From Mactromeris polynyma (lineage: Eukaryota; Mollusca; Bivalvia; Venerida; Mactridae): a stretch of 64,000 bases of DNA. Made by a program: the position numbers and the translations under genes. The notes beneath the pieces are model-generated. The model did not search any database. It saw only the letters and a program-made list of their open reading frames with translations, and had not been told where the DNA came from. The stretch spans positions 496,001 through 560,000 of the forward strand of contig JASFXZ010000052.1 of assembly GCA_032209605.1 (NCBI GenBank). The letters run 5' to 3'. Positions 24,410 to 39,400 of this stretch are shown here, piece by piece; the first letter of the stretch is position 1, and each line of letters begins with the position of its first letter.

Positions 24410-27400
24410 ATGACAATGGAGGACAGACACGAAAAAGATTTAGAAATTGAGAAATTAAACATTGATGATGCTTCACAAAATGAAAATGTCAAATCAACAA
24501 AACAACGACAGACATGGTCATCGCAGTTAGATTTCATAATGACATCTGTTGGATGTGCCGTCGGTTTGGGAAATATCTGGAGATTCCCTTATTTATGCTA
24601 CAAGAATGGAGGCGGTATGTTTTTATAGCTATTTCAATTTTTCATGCAGTGGTCTCCCTTTGAAAGCACAGCGCCCTCTGCCATCACGGAATTTTTTAAT
24701 AGTATTCTGTTATATTGGATTCTTTGTCTTTTGATTTGATATATAAATATATCAAATAATTACATTGTTATGAGAAAGTGCACGGCTTCTAACCAAACAT
24801 TTTAAAAGCCTACACATGAGTGTATTCCTATTTAATGTCCTTTACTCATTCTGCATAACTTATTTAAAGTGTTCACATGTAAGTCGTTCCACTGTTTCAA
24901 TTTATCTATTTTATTATATTTAGTACAACAAATTACCAAAATAAAAAAACATTTTAAAACTAATCGTTTGTGATAAAGTTATTAATTAAAAAAATATATA
25001 GACTAAATTCTATAAAATGATGCATAATGAATATATACAAAAATAAGTTTACAAACGGAAAAGAAAATGTCTTCCGGTATTACTGAAGAAAAGTAAACAA
25101 TTTTGAAGTGGAACTTGAAGGTCGGTTCAAAAGCACATACTATTCACTACTATTGATTTAATACTATTATCGGCAATACTCAGTCACGTTTTGATAATGT
25201 TACCGGTCATTTCAAACACTAATATTATATATATTATATGTTACAGTCAAGATTAAAATTGATACATGCTTTACATATCTTTTTCCTGTTTCAGGGGCTT
25301 TCCTGATACCCTACATTTTGACCTTCTTCTTGGCGGCGGCCCCTACCTACATAGCGGAAATCTGTCTGGGGCAGTATATGAGTGCGGGAACCATCAGGGC
25401 TTGGAAAATGGTTCCCATATTCCAAGGTAGGTCTTGTAGAAGGTTTATAAGATAACTAAAGGTGACCATGCCCGACATAAGGAGTCTTGTGGCTCAAAAA
25501 TACAGAACACTGTCTTGCAAACATAAAATCGCACATTTAAGATGAATGTATAGGTAAATGAATTAAGTAATTACTTTATTGCCCGTAGGCGAACCGATTT
25601 ATTTTAAAATTAATACATGTATGTGGTAATTTTCCATATGATAAAGTTATATACGAGTATTTATATATATCTAGATACTCGAGATGCATATACAAAAAAA
25701 CACGTGCATTTTGTCTAGCAAAAAATAATTTATTTTCAAATGTTTAGCACTTAATGGTATTTCCAATTGTGTAAACAATAAGCAATCTCTAAATGATGTG
25801 CATATTGGTCAAAAGTACCGTCTTACAGACTTAAAATGCGCTTCACTTGGATAAACAATAACTTCTGAGAAAGAGACGGTTACTAGAGCGGAGGATAGAG
25901 GCGGGATAGGCGGGATACAGTCGGGAAGGGAGGGATGGGGGAGGGAAAGGAGGGATGGGAGTCTGAAAGGGAGAGATGGAGGCGGGAAAGGAGGGATTGG
26001 AGTCTGAAAGGGAGAGATGGAGGCGGGAAAGGAGGGATGGGAGTCTGAAAGGGAGAGATGGGGGCGGGAAAGGAGGGATGGGAGTCTGAAAGGGAGAGAT
26101 GGAGGCGGGAAAGGAGGGATTGGAGTCTGAAAGGGAGAGATGGAGGCGGGAAAGGAGGGATGGGAGTCTGAAAGGGAGAGATGGAGGCGGGAAAGGAGGG
26201 ATGGGAGTCTGAAAGGGAGAGATGGAGGCGGGAAAGGAGGGATGGGAGTCTGAAAGGGAGAGATGGAGGCGGGAAAGGAGGGATGGGAGTCTGAAAGGGA
26301 GAGATGGAGGCGGGAAAGGAGGGATGGGAGTCTGAAAGGGAGAGATGAGGCGGGTTGGGAGGAATGGAAGTTTATAACAGGTTAATGATAAGGTAATCAT
26401 TATATCGAGACTCGAGACAACTGAGCGATGAGAGCGGAAGAGAGGGATGGAAGCGGGAAGGGATGAATAGAGTCGGGAAGTGAGGGCGGGATGTAGTCAA
26501 GAAGGGGGATGGTAGCGAAAGAGAGGAAATGAGTAGGGAATGGAGGGATGGAGACGGGAAGGGAGGGATGTAGTTGGGACGAAGTGAATACAAGCGAAAG
26601 GTAGTGATGGAGGGAGATTCATACAGATACCCAATTGACGAAGTTTATTACATGTTAAATGTTAATGATAAGGAAATCATTATATCGAGACACCCATTTG
26701 CTTAAAGGCCTACTGATTATAGTTCACAATTTAAAGCTGATGCAGTGCATGGAGATTCTAGGTAAAATACAACTCATACTCAATACAAATGCAATCAATA
26801 TATTACAATAACACATCGCGTTGAACAAACTACAATTTATTGGTGTAATCAAAGAGCGTGTTGCTAGGGAACACATGACTAGTTGTCATTTCATGCATAG
26901 GAGCTTCATTAGATAAAACCACCCACGGGGTATTAATAAAATATACAAACCATGACAAATACATGATTTAAAATTAGTATCTACCAACTTAATCATGACT
27001 GACACGCTTCATCTGTCGTCGAAAACACAGAGTAATAAAACATAAACCAATTAGCATGTAGCAAAACAGTTATAAATTTTACATGAATCTGATTAGTGAT
27101 TTTATCGAAGCGCTGTCACACCCTGTTATGTGCAGCTTCATTCGAATACAACTCCCCGGGTAGCTGTATTTGGAGCTCCCAAAATAGAGGAACTGTTAAC
27201 GAACACACTCGTGTGTAAATCCTAATTTGGCTCCTATACATGGATTAAAATGCTATAGCAGTAATGTTTGAGTAACACAACGCATATGATTCTGTGGCAG
27301 AATGTCATTTGGTCAGGTGTAACGCCCAAATTATAGAGGCGGAGGAGCCACACGTACGCACGCACGTACGCAACACACACACACACATACACATGTTTCG

Positions 27401-30400
27401 AAGGCATATGTTCTGCTATATATATATAATACTCGATGTTATACTTGTTTATCTAATTCAACAGGTATTGGAGTGGCCTCCCAAGTGATTTTGATATACG
27501 AGAATATTTATTATATCATTGTCGTCGCATGGGCATTGTACTACATCGCTTCATCGTTCACATCAACTTTACCATGGACCAGCTGTGATAACTCTTGGAA
27601 CACGGACAGGTCAGTATACGGAGGATCAAACATCGAGTCTAAGGGTCGCGAGGTCGAATATCATCTTAAATGAAGGTGAACCGCGAACTTCGCCATCTCG
27701 GAATTAGACGCGGGTACTGGGCCCGGGACTATAGCGGATTCTTACACTCAACACTCAAATCTCAAATACATAATTCATTCTCATTTTGTCTGAAAGAGCA
27801 AATCTGATTGTGAAAAATGCATGAAAATGTGAGAAGAGAGCGGAATCTTCACTTTGGTCAAATCCTTTGAGACATTATTGGTCTATAGTGCCACATTTCA
27901 TACTCGGAGTTAGTAATAACTTCCAGATCTCCTATTCTACTCAAATATCGAAGGAAATGGTTCACGAAGAAGCCTCTGTTCTCATTATGCATTTTCCTCA
28001 CTCAACTTTCCCTTATCAGACACGTAAGTGTTATTTTTGTCATTTGAGATTTGAATGCTGAGTGTAAGTACCCGTCATAGTCCCGGGCCCTGATCAGTAA
28101 CCCTGGGACTGGTAAAAACGGAAGGTTTGTTTTACAATCGATCAAAATAAATAAGTTCAAACGATGGCTGATTATACTTAGATCGTATTGCACAGCCAAA
28201 TGCTCGACTTGTCACTCTAATTACGGCAAATTATCGTTTAAGAACCTGTTGGAAATAACCGCCGTTTTTGACCGACGGATGGTTTTGCATTTCCGCATGG
28301 AATTAGCGTCCGGAAAGTAAGAGTGTTTTTTTTACGCACCACTCATATAGTATTATCAGGGATCGCCTTTATACGCAGACTATGACCACATGGCATGTTA
28401 AAATCTTAAAATGATTTAGGATATTTTGTCCTTTTATTGGTACGTCAGTGAATTTATATATATGACCAAAACTAGCGGGTAGCCTTGTGTACATGCCCCA
28501 GGTGACCCAAAATTAACATATTTCAGCAAGATTTATATTAGTGCTGCTTGAGCGGTCAGGGTTAATAAATCATAGATATTCGTCAGCCACAGGCGGTTAT
28601 AATACGAATAATTGTGCGGATGATAACCGTTAAGTTGCAATGAATGACGATCTTGCTATGTTCTGTCATAGGAAAGTCGTGTCCCCTGAACATGGCCTGC
28701 TGGTCCTGTGTTCACAAAGGATGAACTGATCTGTATCAATTTGATCTTGAAAAATATTTGCCAATTTTTGAAAGTAATTGAAAATTTTAAGCAGTACATT
28801 TCATAAGGCGAACACAAAAATACCTAAATTCTTCTTATTCATACTGTGAAAAAAACTCAAAACTCTTTTTTGTTTAGAACATAACACATTTCAGTTATCA
28901 CTTAATTTGATATAGATCAAATCAAGATCTATTTTCAAGACTCAGTCTTAACTTATCAATCATAATCCTACTCTAAATAAACATGAAACATAACTTAAAT
29001 GCCTTAAAAGTTATCACATTATATAAACAATTTAGTTTTGCATACAACATTTTTCAGTTCGCAGAAAGTATATTTGATATTGATCCTGATTATGAAAACT
29101 AATACTTTGTGAACATGGGACCTGGGTTCGGATCTATTTGTTGCCCATACATTGTGAACATGGGACCTAGGTTCGGATCTATTTGTTGCCCATACTTTGT
29201 GGACATGGGACCTAGGTTCGGATCTATTTGTTGCCCATACTTTTTGAACATGGGACCTGGGTTCGGATCTATTTGTTGCCAATACTTTGTGAACATGGGA
29301 CCTGGGTTCGGATCTATTTGTTGCCAATACTTTGTGAACATGGGACCTGGGTTCGGATCTATTTGTTGCCCATACTTTGTGAACATGGGACCTGGGTTCG
29401 GATCTATTTGTTGCCCATACTTTGTGAACATGGGACCTAGGTTCGGATCTATTTGTTGCCCATACTTTTTGAACATGGGACCTGGGTTCGGATCTATTTG
29501 TTGCCAATACTTTGTGAACATGGGACCTGGGTTCGGATCTATTTGTTGCCAATACTTTGTGAACATTGGACCTGGGTTCGGATCTATTTGTTGCCCATAC
29601 TTTGTGAACATGGGACCTGGGTTCGGATCTATTTGTTGCCAATACTTTGTGAACATGGGACCTGGGTTCGGATCTATTTGTTGCCCATACTTTGTGAACA
29701 TGGGACCTGGGTTCGGATCTATTTGTTGCCCATACTTTGTGAACATGGGACCTAGGTTCGGATCTATTTGTTGCCCATACTTTTTGAACATGGGACCTGG
29801 GTTCGGATCTATTTGTTGCCAATACTTTGTGAACATGGGACCTGGGTTCGGATCTATTTGTTGCCAATACTTTGTGAACATGGGACCTGGGTTCGGATCT
29901 ATTTGTTGCCCATACTTTGTGAACATGGGACCTGGGTTCGGATCTATTTGTTGCCAATACTTTGTGAACATGGGACCTGGGTTCGGATCTATTTGTTGCC
30001 AATACATTGTGAACATGGGACCTAGGTTCGATGCTATTTGTTGCCCATACTTTGTGAACATGGGACCTGGGTTCGGATCTATTTGTTGCCAATACTTTGT
30101 ATTTTCCCAATCATAAAATATTTTATAAACTATAATTGTTTAATCCCTTTTCAGATGTTTTGTCTCCGGTATGACTTACAACAAAACTTTACTGTCTTCC
30201 AACTGTACAAACGCTACTGGTGTTATGAATGCCTCAGATTGTGTGACATATTCGGAAATGAAAGAAAAACCTGTGGACGCCGTTGAAGAATTCTGGGAGT
30301 ACGTATTTCAACAATCTTCTGTAGGCGACATCTTTGCATATTGAAATTATGAAGTATTACTTATAAGTAATAAAATATCAGACAATAATTTAATTATAGG

Positions 30401-33400
30401 GGCCAGTATAAGGGGTGTTGGCAGAGTTGGTAGGATGTGTACGCAAACAGGGATCTAAGGGATTAATACCCTGGGAAAACTGTTTTCTAGAACGTTCGTT
30501 GTGAAATCTGGTAACATTTTCACAAGCAATACAGTAAATTTTGAAGCGTTATATATTCAGAAAATGTATATCCCGAACTGCACACGAATGCTCAACTGTA
30601 GATTATTGCACTTTTGTTTTTGATAACCAGGTATACACAACAGTGTATTTAGCGGCCAGGTAATTACGCGTCTGAGTAACATACTACCACTGTACTACTT
30701 TTTTGGGGGGAAATGGCCTTAATATGTACTATAGGAAGAATTATTATACAACACTGATAGATCTATATCGTTTTGTACCAAATAGTTAAATACTGGCCCC
30801 TGCGAGTTAAATCACTTTAAATGAAATAATATTTCACCTGGGGCCTTATTCACAAACATAATAAGAATGAAACCAAGACTTAAATTTTTAAGTTTGCAAT
30901 AATATATTTCCGAGCTTTTTTGTTTTCATTCAATATAATCGAATTGATATTGATCGATAACCATCACGTTAATACTTGGTAAAGTAAAACAATCTGGCGT
31001 ACAATATAGGGTTTTCAATAAAAAAATCAATGTTGATATACTGGCGTCGAGAGCAACGTGACGAGAATGTCAAACAATCAGTTATACACAATTATTTCAA
31101 GATTTATCCAGTAAGTAGCCTTGTTATTCATCACCACGGGGAATGATCTGGTGTACGTTGGAATTAAGAAGACTTTCTTGGTTTTATGTACCAGTCGCGA
31201 ACATTTATATTCTTTTAATCAGATAAATCGCTATGTTACAAGTTTATTAACATTTATGTGTGAGTTCATGACTTACGCAATAAGTATTGTTGAACTATAT
31301 TGAAACATACTATACTGTGTCTGCGATCACACTACGGAGTCATTTATTATGCCGTCTCATTTGGAACACTTCGGCATTATTTGCTCGCCGAATACCGCCA
31401 AGAAGTTACGATTGATGCAGTCTCAAACGCAGTGATCTCCCCTTACAGGTCTCGGAGTATTTGTAGTATATCGTAATTAAATTACATTTAGGCATTTTTT
31501 ATGTTGTACAACAAAATTTAACAAAGAGAGTGTGACCAATTTGCAAACTTAAAGTTGGGCCGACCATCTTTTTTAAAGATATTTCTTGTTTAATTTAGGC
31601 CTAAGATTTCGACATGCATGAGATATTTGATAAATGTCAGATAAATGGGAATAGATCAGAAAAGTATGAAGATTTTTATTCAATGTAACAGCAGTCTGTA
31701 AAAGGCTTCTTTCTTATTGGAAAATGCAAATTATTTCTCACAATGTGTTCAACAATTTTCCAATTTCACGCCCAGATGAAAAAAAATGATTTCAATACTG
31801 AAGAGGATGCTATTTAGTTCATTTCAAGCATTCGGTATCAACATGTTTTGTATTACCCATCAAATAATTCAGACACCATCGCAATATGGAGCAATTTTAA
31901 ATTATCAAGTACGTTTCTATACATTGAGGAATAAATTGAATATTGATAAATGTATTTAATAAAAACATGGAGACAAATACTCGTTCATGGAATGATCAAA
32001 ATCTGTATTCGGTATCTCAAGTAGACAGTGTTTTCATTTACGCGGAGTCACACACTACCTGTATGCGGATCTTACGAAAGACCGGGAGTGACATCGACAC
32101 TTCATTATTTCTCTTCTACGAATGTCACGATTTTAAGAGTTTCGAATTCATGAATTCACGATTTTAAATTCACGGATTCACGGTTTCCACTTCACGGGTT
32201 CAAAAAAATATTGGAAGTCGGGACGTAGAAATTGTGAATTCGTAAGTTGATCTCGTGAAATCGTGACTTACCTAGGAGAGAAATGATTAAGTGTTACTGA
32301 TGATGCCACTAACGGTCTTCTGTAGAGTCTGTAGTTTTTACACGAGTACGTGCACAGTGGAACATAAATAATAAGACCACCAATGGTTCTGGAAAAAGAC
32401 GATCCTTGTGTGAGTTGGGCTCGTTATCAAGTTAAAGCAGAAGAAACACTAAAAACTGGGCCATGACAATACGGCTATATAACTTTGAGGTGGTCTATAA
32501 GTGAGGTGTTACTGTATATTACAGGAGAAAAGCTTTGAGCATGTCGGGCGGTATCGATGAACCTGGATCACTGGTACCCGGTCTCAGCATCTCATTGCTC
32601 GTTGCCTGGATCTTGGTATATATCTGTATATGTCGGGGCGTTAAGTGGACTGGAAAGGTAAATGGCTTAAGTAGTAAAACTTTAAAAAAAGTGATTAATC
32701 GTTTGTCGGTTATACCAACGAGAACTTATATGTCCTTCCGTAAGCAACTAACAACTTCCCTGCATCATTTAATGGTGGAAGACAAAATCGTTGGATGTAT
32801 TGTCTTCAGTCGAATTTTCACAGATAATTGTTATGCCGCACCGAGGATTCGAACTTGCGTTATTCAGATTGATGGTCGAGTGCTCTATCGACTTAGCAAA
32901 CCGGGTGGACTAAAATTAGGACGATGTCAAAGATGTGAAACGATGTCAAATTACAAATATACGTACTTTTGGTTGTTTGAGCAATAAATCAATCAACTGT
33001 TACACACACGTATCATCATTATGAGCTTTTTCTGGACTTGTCAGTTTTATTTCTAAAAAGGAGCCTCAGGACAGAGATAATCAATGATATTCAATGAAAC
33101 TCTGGTAGTTAAGTTATTCTTGAAATAATACACTATCATACTTTAAAGATTAATGTGTCACAACTGCTGCGACCGACACCAAACATCAACTCTAAAGGTA
33201 TTTGGTTCAATCCTCGAAATTACACAAATAAAGAAATATCCCTTTGTAAGTAAATACAGTCGGACCTCGTTCATTCGAAATTATCGTGTCCGAAACTTTA
33301 TTTCGAATAATACATCTGGACTTTATATTTATTTCGGATGTTACAAAATATTCGGATAAAGGTTGTCGAATAAACGAGGCCCGACTGTTGAACATATCAT

Positions 33401-36400
33401 TCTAAAAATAACACTGGTCAACGTGGCGATATATTCAAAAAAATGTTTTAATTTTTCTATTATATTTATCTTCAGATTGTCTACTTCACGGCTATTGTCC
33501 CTTACGTTCTACTGATGATCATCTTCATCCGGGGCATAACTCTGGAAGGAGCAGGTGATGGACTGATCTATTATCTCAAACCTAATTTCTCTAGGCTAGC
33601 TGATGGTCAAGTATGGATGGACGGTGCCACGCAGGTTTTATACTCCATTGGTGTCGGTCAAGGCTTTATGTTGTCATTAGGTTCATATAACAAGTTCAAG
33701 ACAAACAGTGTCAGGTAAAAAGAATGATTTTTAAAATACAAATACAGTAATACCTCAATAATACGACCACCACTGGGACCTTTAAAATGGTCTTATTCTT
33801 GAGACAGTGTCTTAATATTGAGTATGAATTAAGATCAAAACAGTGAAAATTGACTTGAAAATTGTATTCTTAATGTTGAGGTGGTCATATTATTGAGGTG
33901 GTCTTTACGGGAGGTTTTACAGTACAGTCCAACAGGCCAAAGCAACACTATTTGGGAAACGCAAATGTATAAAAATGTTAGCCTTAGCTTTCATTTTTAT
34001 CAATATGTTTTACTTTTTCAACCATTTAAACGTCTTATACATGTATGGTTGAGATAAAACTATCGTCATATGAAAATCACGTATTTTAAATTTAAAAAAA
34101 GGAAAGATAAAATTAAGATACAAAACATTGATAGCAGAGATCTCCGATTGCGTAGGAGATTGCCATCGTGACTAATTCGATGTTTTGCTCTAAGAGTCAA
34201 AACTTTAGATCATTCATGCGGAAAATAAACAACTCGTAAGAATTAATGACCTTAATAATGGTTCATTCTGTTCAAAAGAAGTTAAGGATAGATGAACAAA
34301 CTTATTCGAGCAGAAAGAAGACTAGGTTCAATTATCAGTAAATATAGAGTTATGCATCCATGAGTGATGGTAAATTACTGAATCTATTAAACGAGTTGTC
34401 TGAAATCGAGTTGTCTGAAAACGAGTTCAACAATTTCTGTATTTTATGAACATGTTAGTAATACTTTATTCATATTACGAGTACTAAAATCAATACTTAG
34501 GTACTCAGAAATACTTCCGATCGAGTACGAGGAACACCATAAATTCTGTATAATAAATATGTCAAGGCTATAGATAGTTCCCACATCTACAATATTTATC
34601 TCCCTTTTTTCTTAATCATCAGCCATTTGCAAAACTGATAAGCGCGTATAGGAGTAATTCCCAAATATGTGATAATTGAGAAAATACCAAGATAAATTGC
34701 ATGTCACAGACAACCACTTTTTCTTCAACTTTCTGAGCCATCTGCCCACATGAGCATAACAAAGTTATTTTTCAGATCTGATTATTTTATCATCGTTTAC
34801 ATTATATTCCCTATAAACTTGAATGGAATTTCCTATCAATATGGCCGACTATTCAGAACAAGGGAGATAAATATTGTAAATGTGGGAACTATCTATAAAC
34901 AATTAGTCCACTGTTGGACTGTGCTGTTTTGTGTAAATGCTTTTCACACCTCGAATGATAGGGATTAATATCGATCAATTGTTTCTTTCCAGTACTCGAA
35001 CACCAGTTTTACTAATCAGTAATCGGTCAGATAGCGTACTTGAGTACTTTCAATAAACTTTATATCGGTACAAGCAGTCAAGGTAACACAGTTGTGACGT
35101 CACGTGTCATTCGTCTAACGAATTATTTGAAATAATACGTTTATGGGCGCTATTGTTCGTCTGTGGCGTGATATAGAGGAGGTCATTTACACAAATAATC
35201 TAAATGTTTTATTTACGCTGAAATGATTAAGTATGGTACATTATTTATTACCGATCGTACTTCTCTGGGATATTCTGTAAATCTCGGAATACAGATCTCG
35301 TATAAACACCAATACCCGATGCTACGGTACTTCACATTTTGGGTCAGGGTTTATGTAAGTTAGATCACTGCACGGAATCTAGTCCCTGGAGTCGTAGAAA
35401 AGTTCGCTCCCTTTGATGTTATGATTGACAGGGGAAAATACTCGAAATAGGACGGAATAAAATAAGAGCACATAACAACGAATCAAACGGGATTTGCTGT
35501 GGTAGATTAATACTTGAAACTATTTCTTTTAGGAATGGTTTCATTGTTATCTGTATTAATTGTGGTACAAGCCTGTTTGGAGGACTCGCTGTGTTTGCGA
35601 CACTTGGGTTTATGGCACATGAGATGAAAGTTCCTATAGATAAGGTGGCTGCGTCCGGTGAGTATAATACCGGGTATACGGTCCAGCACGGAAAATTACT
35701 TTTATCCAGGTCTCGGAATGAGTAAATGCCATGCCATGTACTTAGTGACTCGATGAGGTGACAGTGACTACGTCACTTCGCATAGGGGTTATGGTATATT
35801 TTAAGGTCTCTGCATGGGATCTAGTCAATTTGGGCCATGGAAGAAAGTCAGTTCCGCCATATACATATTTAATCATGAAAATGATAGTGCGCCGCGTAGA
35901 CAAACAAATAAACATAGCCTTACAATGTGAACTGATGAATAGATTAATTATTTAAACCAGCCAATTTGATTATGTCCAACTAGGAATAAATCCACATTAC
36001 ATTGAAGTGACAAATACTCAACAGTCTACCTGGAAGCTCACTCAGTCCGAAAAGACCATCCACAAGAATGCGACCGTCAATCAATATTGGCCAAAGGTCA
36101 AGGTATTAGGATAGCATTGACTTGTTGTCAGAGAAAAGCTTCAGTAACTTTTAATCTATACTTAACGTCAATAAAAAACGCGACTAAACTGGTGCACAAT
36201 AGTAAAGTGACATTAAAAAATAAACCATATACATGAACTTTATTTCAGAAACGTACTTACCTATAAATAAACAATAATGAATTAACAACAATTAATCGTT
36301 ATTTTATTACGTTTTGAACATGGATTAACACATACGTAACAATAAAACACTTGAGGCTTTTCGCACAAAGTGAGGCCTCATTATAATAGTTGCGTTTTTA

Positions 36401-39400
36401 ATGTCGTTCAGTATTGTTTCGTATCTATTTAGGGATAGACTTATACCAAAAACGAAAAAGCCATAATGTATTACACGTACTAATTTTGCATACATTTCCA
36501 TTTAGGTCCCGGTTTGGTGTTTCTGACATATCCAAAGGCCGTATCACAGATGCCTATATCCCCTCTTTGGTCTGTGCTGTTTTTCATGACAATCTTATTC
36601 GTGGGATTAGACAGTCAGGTATGTTTTTATTTTGCACGTAATAAATATTCTCATAAGTCATGTCTACCTTGCAACTTTCTGCATAATACATTGCTCAGCC
36701 ATGCTACTTACGTAAGTACTTGTAAAGCTGATACATGTGATGTCAAGATACGTAAAACTGACGCTAAATGATACATGTGATGTCAAGATACGTAAAACTG
36801 ACGCTAAATGATACGTGTGATATCAAGATACTTAGGTGTCGTAGAGGAGGATACACAAAACGTCACCAGATACATAGAAGTATGAGTATAGAAAATGATT
36901 GTTCCAGGCATAACATACGTCCTTTTCTTTCAGTTTGCAGCGGTTGAAGCTTTCTTGACACCAATTATGGACAGATGGCCTAAAATTCTCTACAAACAAA
37001 TGAATCGTATGATATTTGTTGGACTGTATTGTATCGCATGCTTCTTGGCTGGACTGTTATTAGTAACAGAGGTTAGTAATAAGCAACTTTTATTCAATCT
37101 TTATATTTATTTGGCAGTAATTTTGTAGGATAGGAGGCTTCGACTGCTAACATTAAATGTGATGGGTTTGAGTCTTGATAAGGGCACGACAAATTATCCT
37201 CAATGGGTTCAAGTGCTGGAATTCCGTGGATCCAGTCACTAGGGTGATTCAGACATTATTAAGAAAATGTATGACAAATAGTCTGTCTGAGAGTAGTCTG
37301 TATGCACTACTCTCGAAGTTACTAAATTGTAAATGTATATCGGCAGTAGAAATTGATGATTATTTTACTAGCGAATGTTAACCATATACAGTACAGTGTA
37401 AAAACATTCATAGTTCTTTTTTACATTTTTAGTAAGAAACCATAACAAAATAAATTAAAATGTGAAGGAAGTTAATTAAAAGCACACAGTGGTTTTCTCA
37501 ATTTTAATGACTTGCGTAGGAAAACAAGAAAAAACCCTTCTGTAAAATGTATTACAATTATTTTATTATTATCAATAAATGAGCACCGCTGTATGATTTC
37601 CAACCTCTTCTATAAGTGACGTCATTTCAAGAAAACGTAACATGTGATGTCACTATTTGCAAGCGGGAAACAATATTTACTACATATGGTCACTTCGTTT
37701 TCATATTGCCATATGGGGCAACTATTGCTTACTGTCAGTACATGATGACGTCACATGTGACATTTCTGGGAATGGCGTCACTTAAAGAAGAGTTTGAAAA
37801 TCGTACAGCGGCGCTCAAATTAACTTGTAAACTTGTTTTACGTAATAGTTAGTAGATATTAAGTAACATCTTATTGATTAAGAAGGGGCGGAGCGAGCGT
37901 AGCGAGCGAGCCCTCTTCTTAACCAATAAGATTTTACTTAATATCTACTAACTGACTTAGAATGTAACCTACATTTTGATTGTGTCGCGATTTTAGCGTC
38001 ACACACTTGTTTGTAAGCGTTTCAAAATGGATGTACCATTGATTTACCTGCATTTGAAATTAAAGTTCATGTTCTTTTGGTTTGTTACTTTATTGGAAAA
38101 ATAAAGTTGTTTAAATTGGGGTTTCAGAACAGCCTATAAACGGATAAGCAAAGTGCGTAGCCAAAAGGTCAAATTAAGATTTTGCTTAGTGGCACAAAAA
38201 TCAAAACGATCAATGGTCAAAACAGATAAAAAACGATAAAGTACATGCAGGTGACACTTAACAGTATTGTCATAGACTTGGTGCCAGCAAACAACAAAGC
38301 CAATAACTAACTTTAATAATTGTGTTAAGCCCCTTTGTCGATAAATATAAACGAGCGTGGCGCTCTTGTTTTGACGAAACATAAACAAAACAGTGTAAAA
38401 ACGATCACGTGGTGTGAAAGGGTAAAAACTATAACGGACAAGAATAGGAAATTTCCAAATATGGTAACGCTCTCAAAGATTCGCAGTAGGCGGAGCTTAA
38501 AAAGCCCGCGAAAAGTCGAAATTCCTAATGAATAAGCGTAGTACTTTACGGGAGCCGTTCTGTCATTTCATTGGCTGAAAATGTAGGTTGTATTCTAAAT
38601 GTATTTTATGTTTACGCAAAATGAGTTTCAAACATTTTAAAACGCCTTTTAAAGTACATTTAAGTACATTTTCAAACCGCCTCATCATTATCTATTGTAA
38701 TCTGTGAAATAACTATAGATGGTAGGTTAGGTAGTTTTTTTTATTAAAAACTGTAGACTGCTGTTGGTAGATTGTTCATTGAGACTTTATTACAGGGAGG
38801 TATATATTTGTTCCGGCTCATTGATTTTTACGCTGTCAGTGGACTCGTACTTCTTGCGATGGTGTTCTTTGAAGCATTGGCTATAGGATGGGTATTTGGT
38901 AAGAAAAAACACAAGTATAACTAATGGAATCGCCTCCCGGGGGGGGGGCGTAACTATGTCATTTCAAACATTACACTGAACGTCATGTTCCTTATGTGTA
39001 AAAAGATTCAGATAAGTGAAAAATATATTTTCAAAAACATTCCTAAATTCTGTGTTCCCTATTTGTTAATCAATGCAATTAAGTCGCCATCAGGAGATTG
39101 GGTCAGTTTATTTGGAAAAGGGTTTGCATCCAGTATTACAAATATTTCAAACATATTTATAAATTTCCTGCTCTAAATTAGTCAATCGATACAGGGGTGT
39201 GAAAAAAACTTTCCGGGACGAAAAACCTCCCATCGATACTGTGTTTTCGTCAGAGTTTTGCGTGTAGTTTTTTATATACTTTTTATAGTCTGTTGTCTTA
39301 GACAGTCATCGTCAGATTAAGATAAAAGAGTGTGTGTATTTTTTTCAAGAATTAGGACATAGATATATTTTTTTAAACACAGTATTATTGGTAATAATAA

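Noticed and set aside
24109..24537. 142-codon minus-strand frame
   Set aside because: Antisense to the SLC6 start exon and the hAT-like MITE; no protein-like features of its own.
25843..26593. Proline-rich minus-strand frame ([17 protein letters not shown])
   Set aside because: Translation of the polypurine 41-bp minisatellite.
29019..30116. Frames of 320-363 codons on both strands
   Set aside because: Pure 45-bp repeat translated in several frames on both strands, inside an SLC6 intron.
37175..37381. Frame encoding [24 protein letters not shown] sequence in SLC6 intron 9
   Set aside because: Somewhat protein-like but no family, start or splice support; possibly a retroelement scrap.
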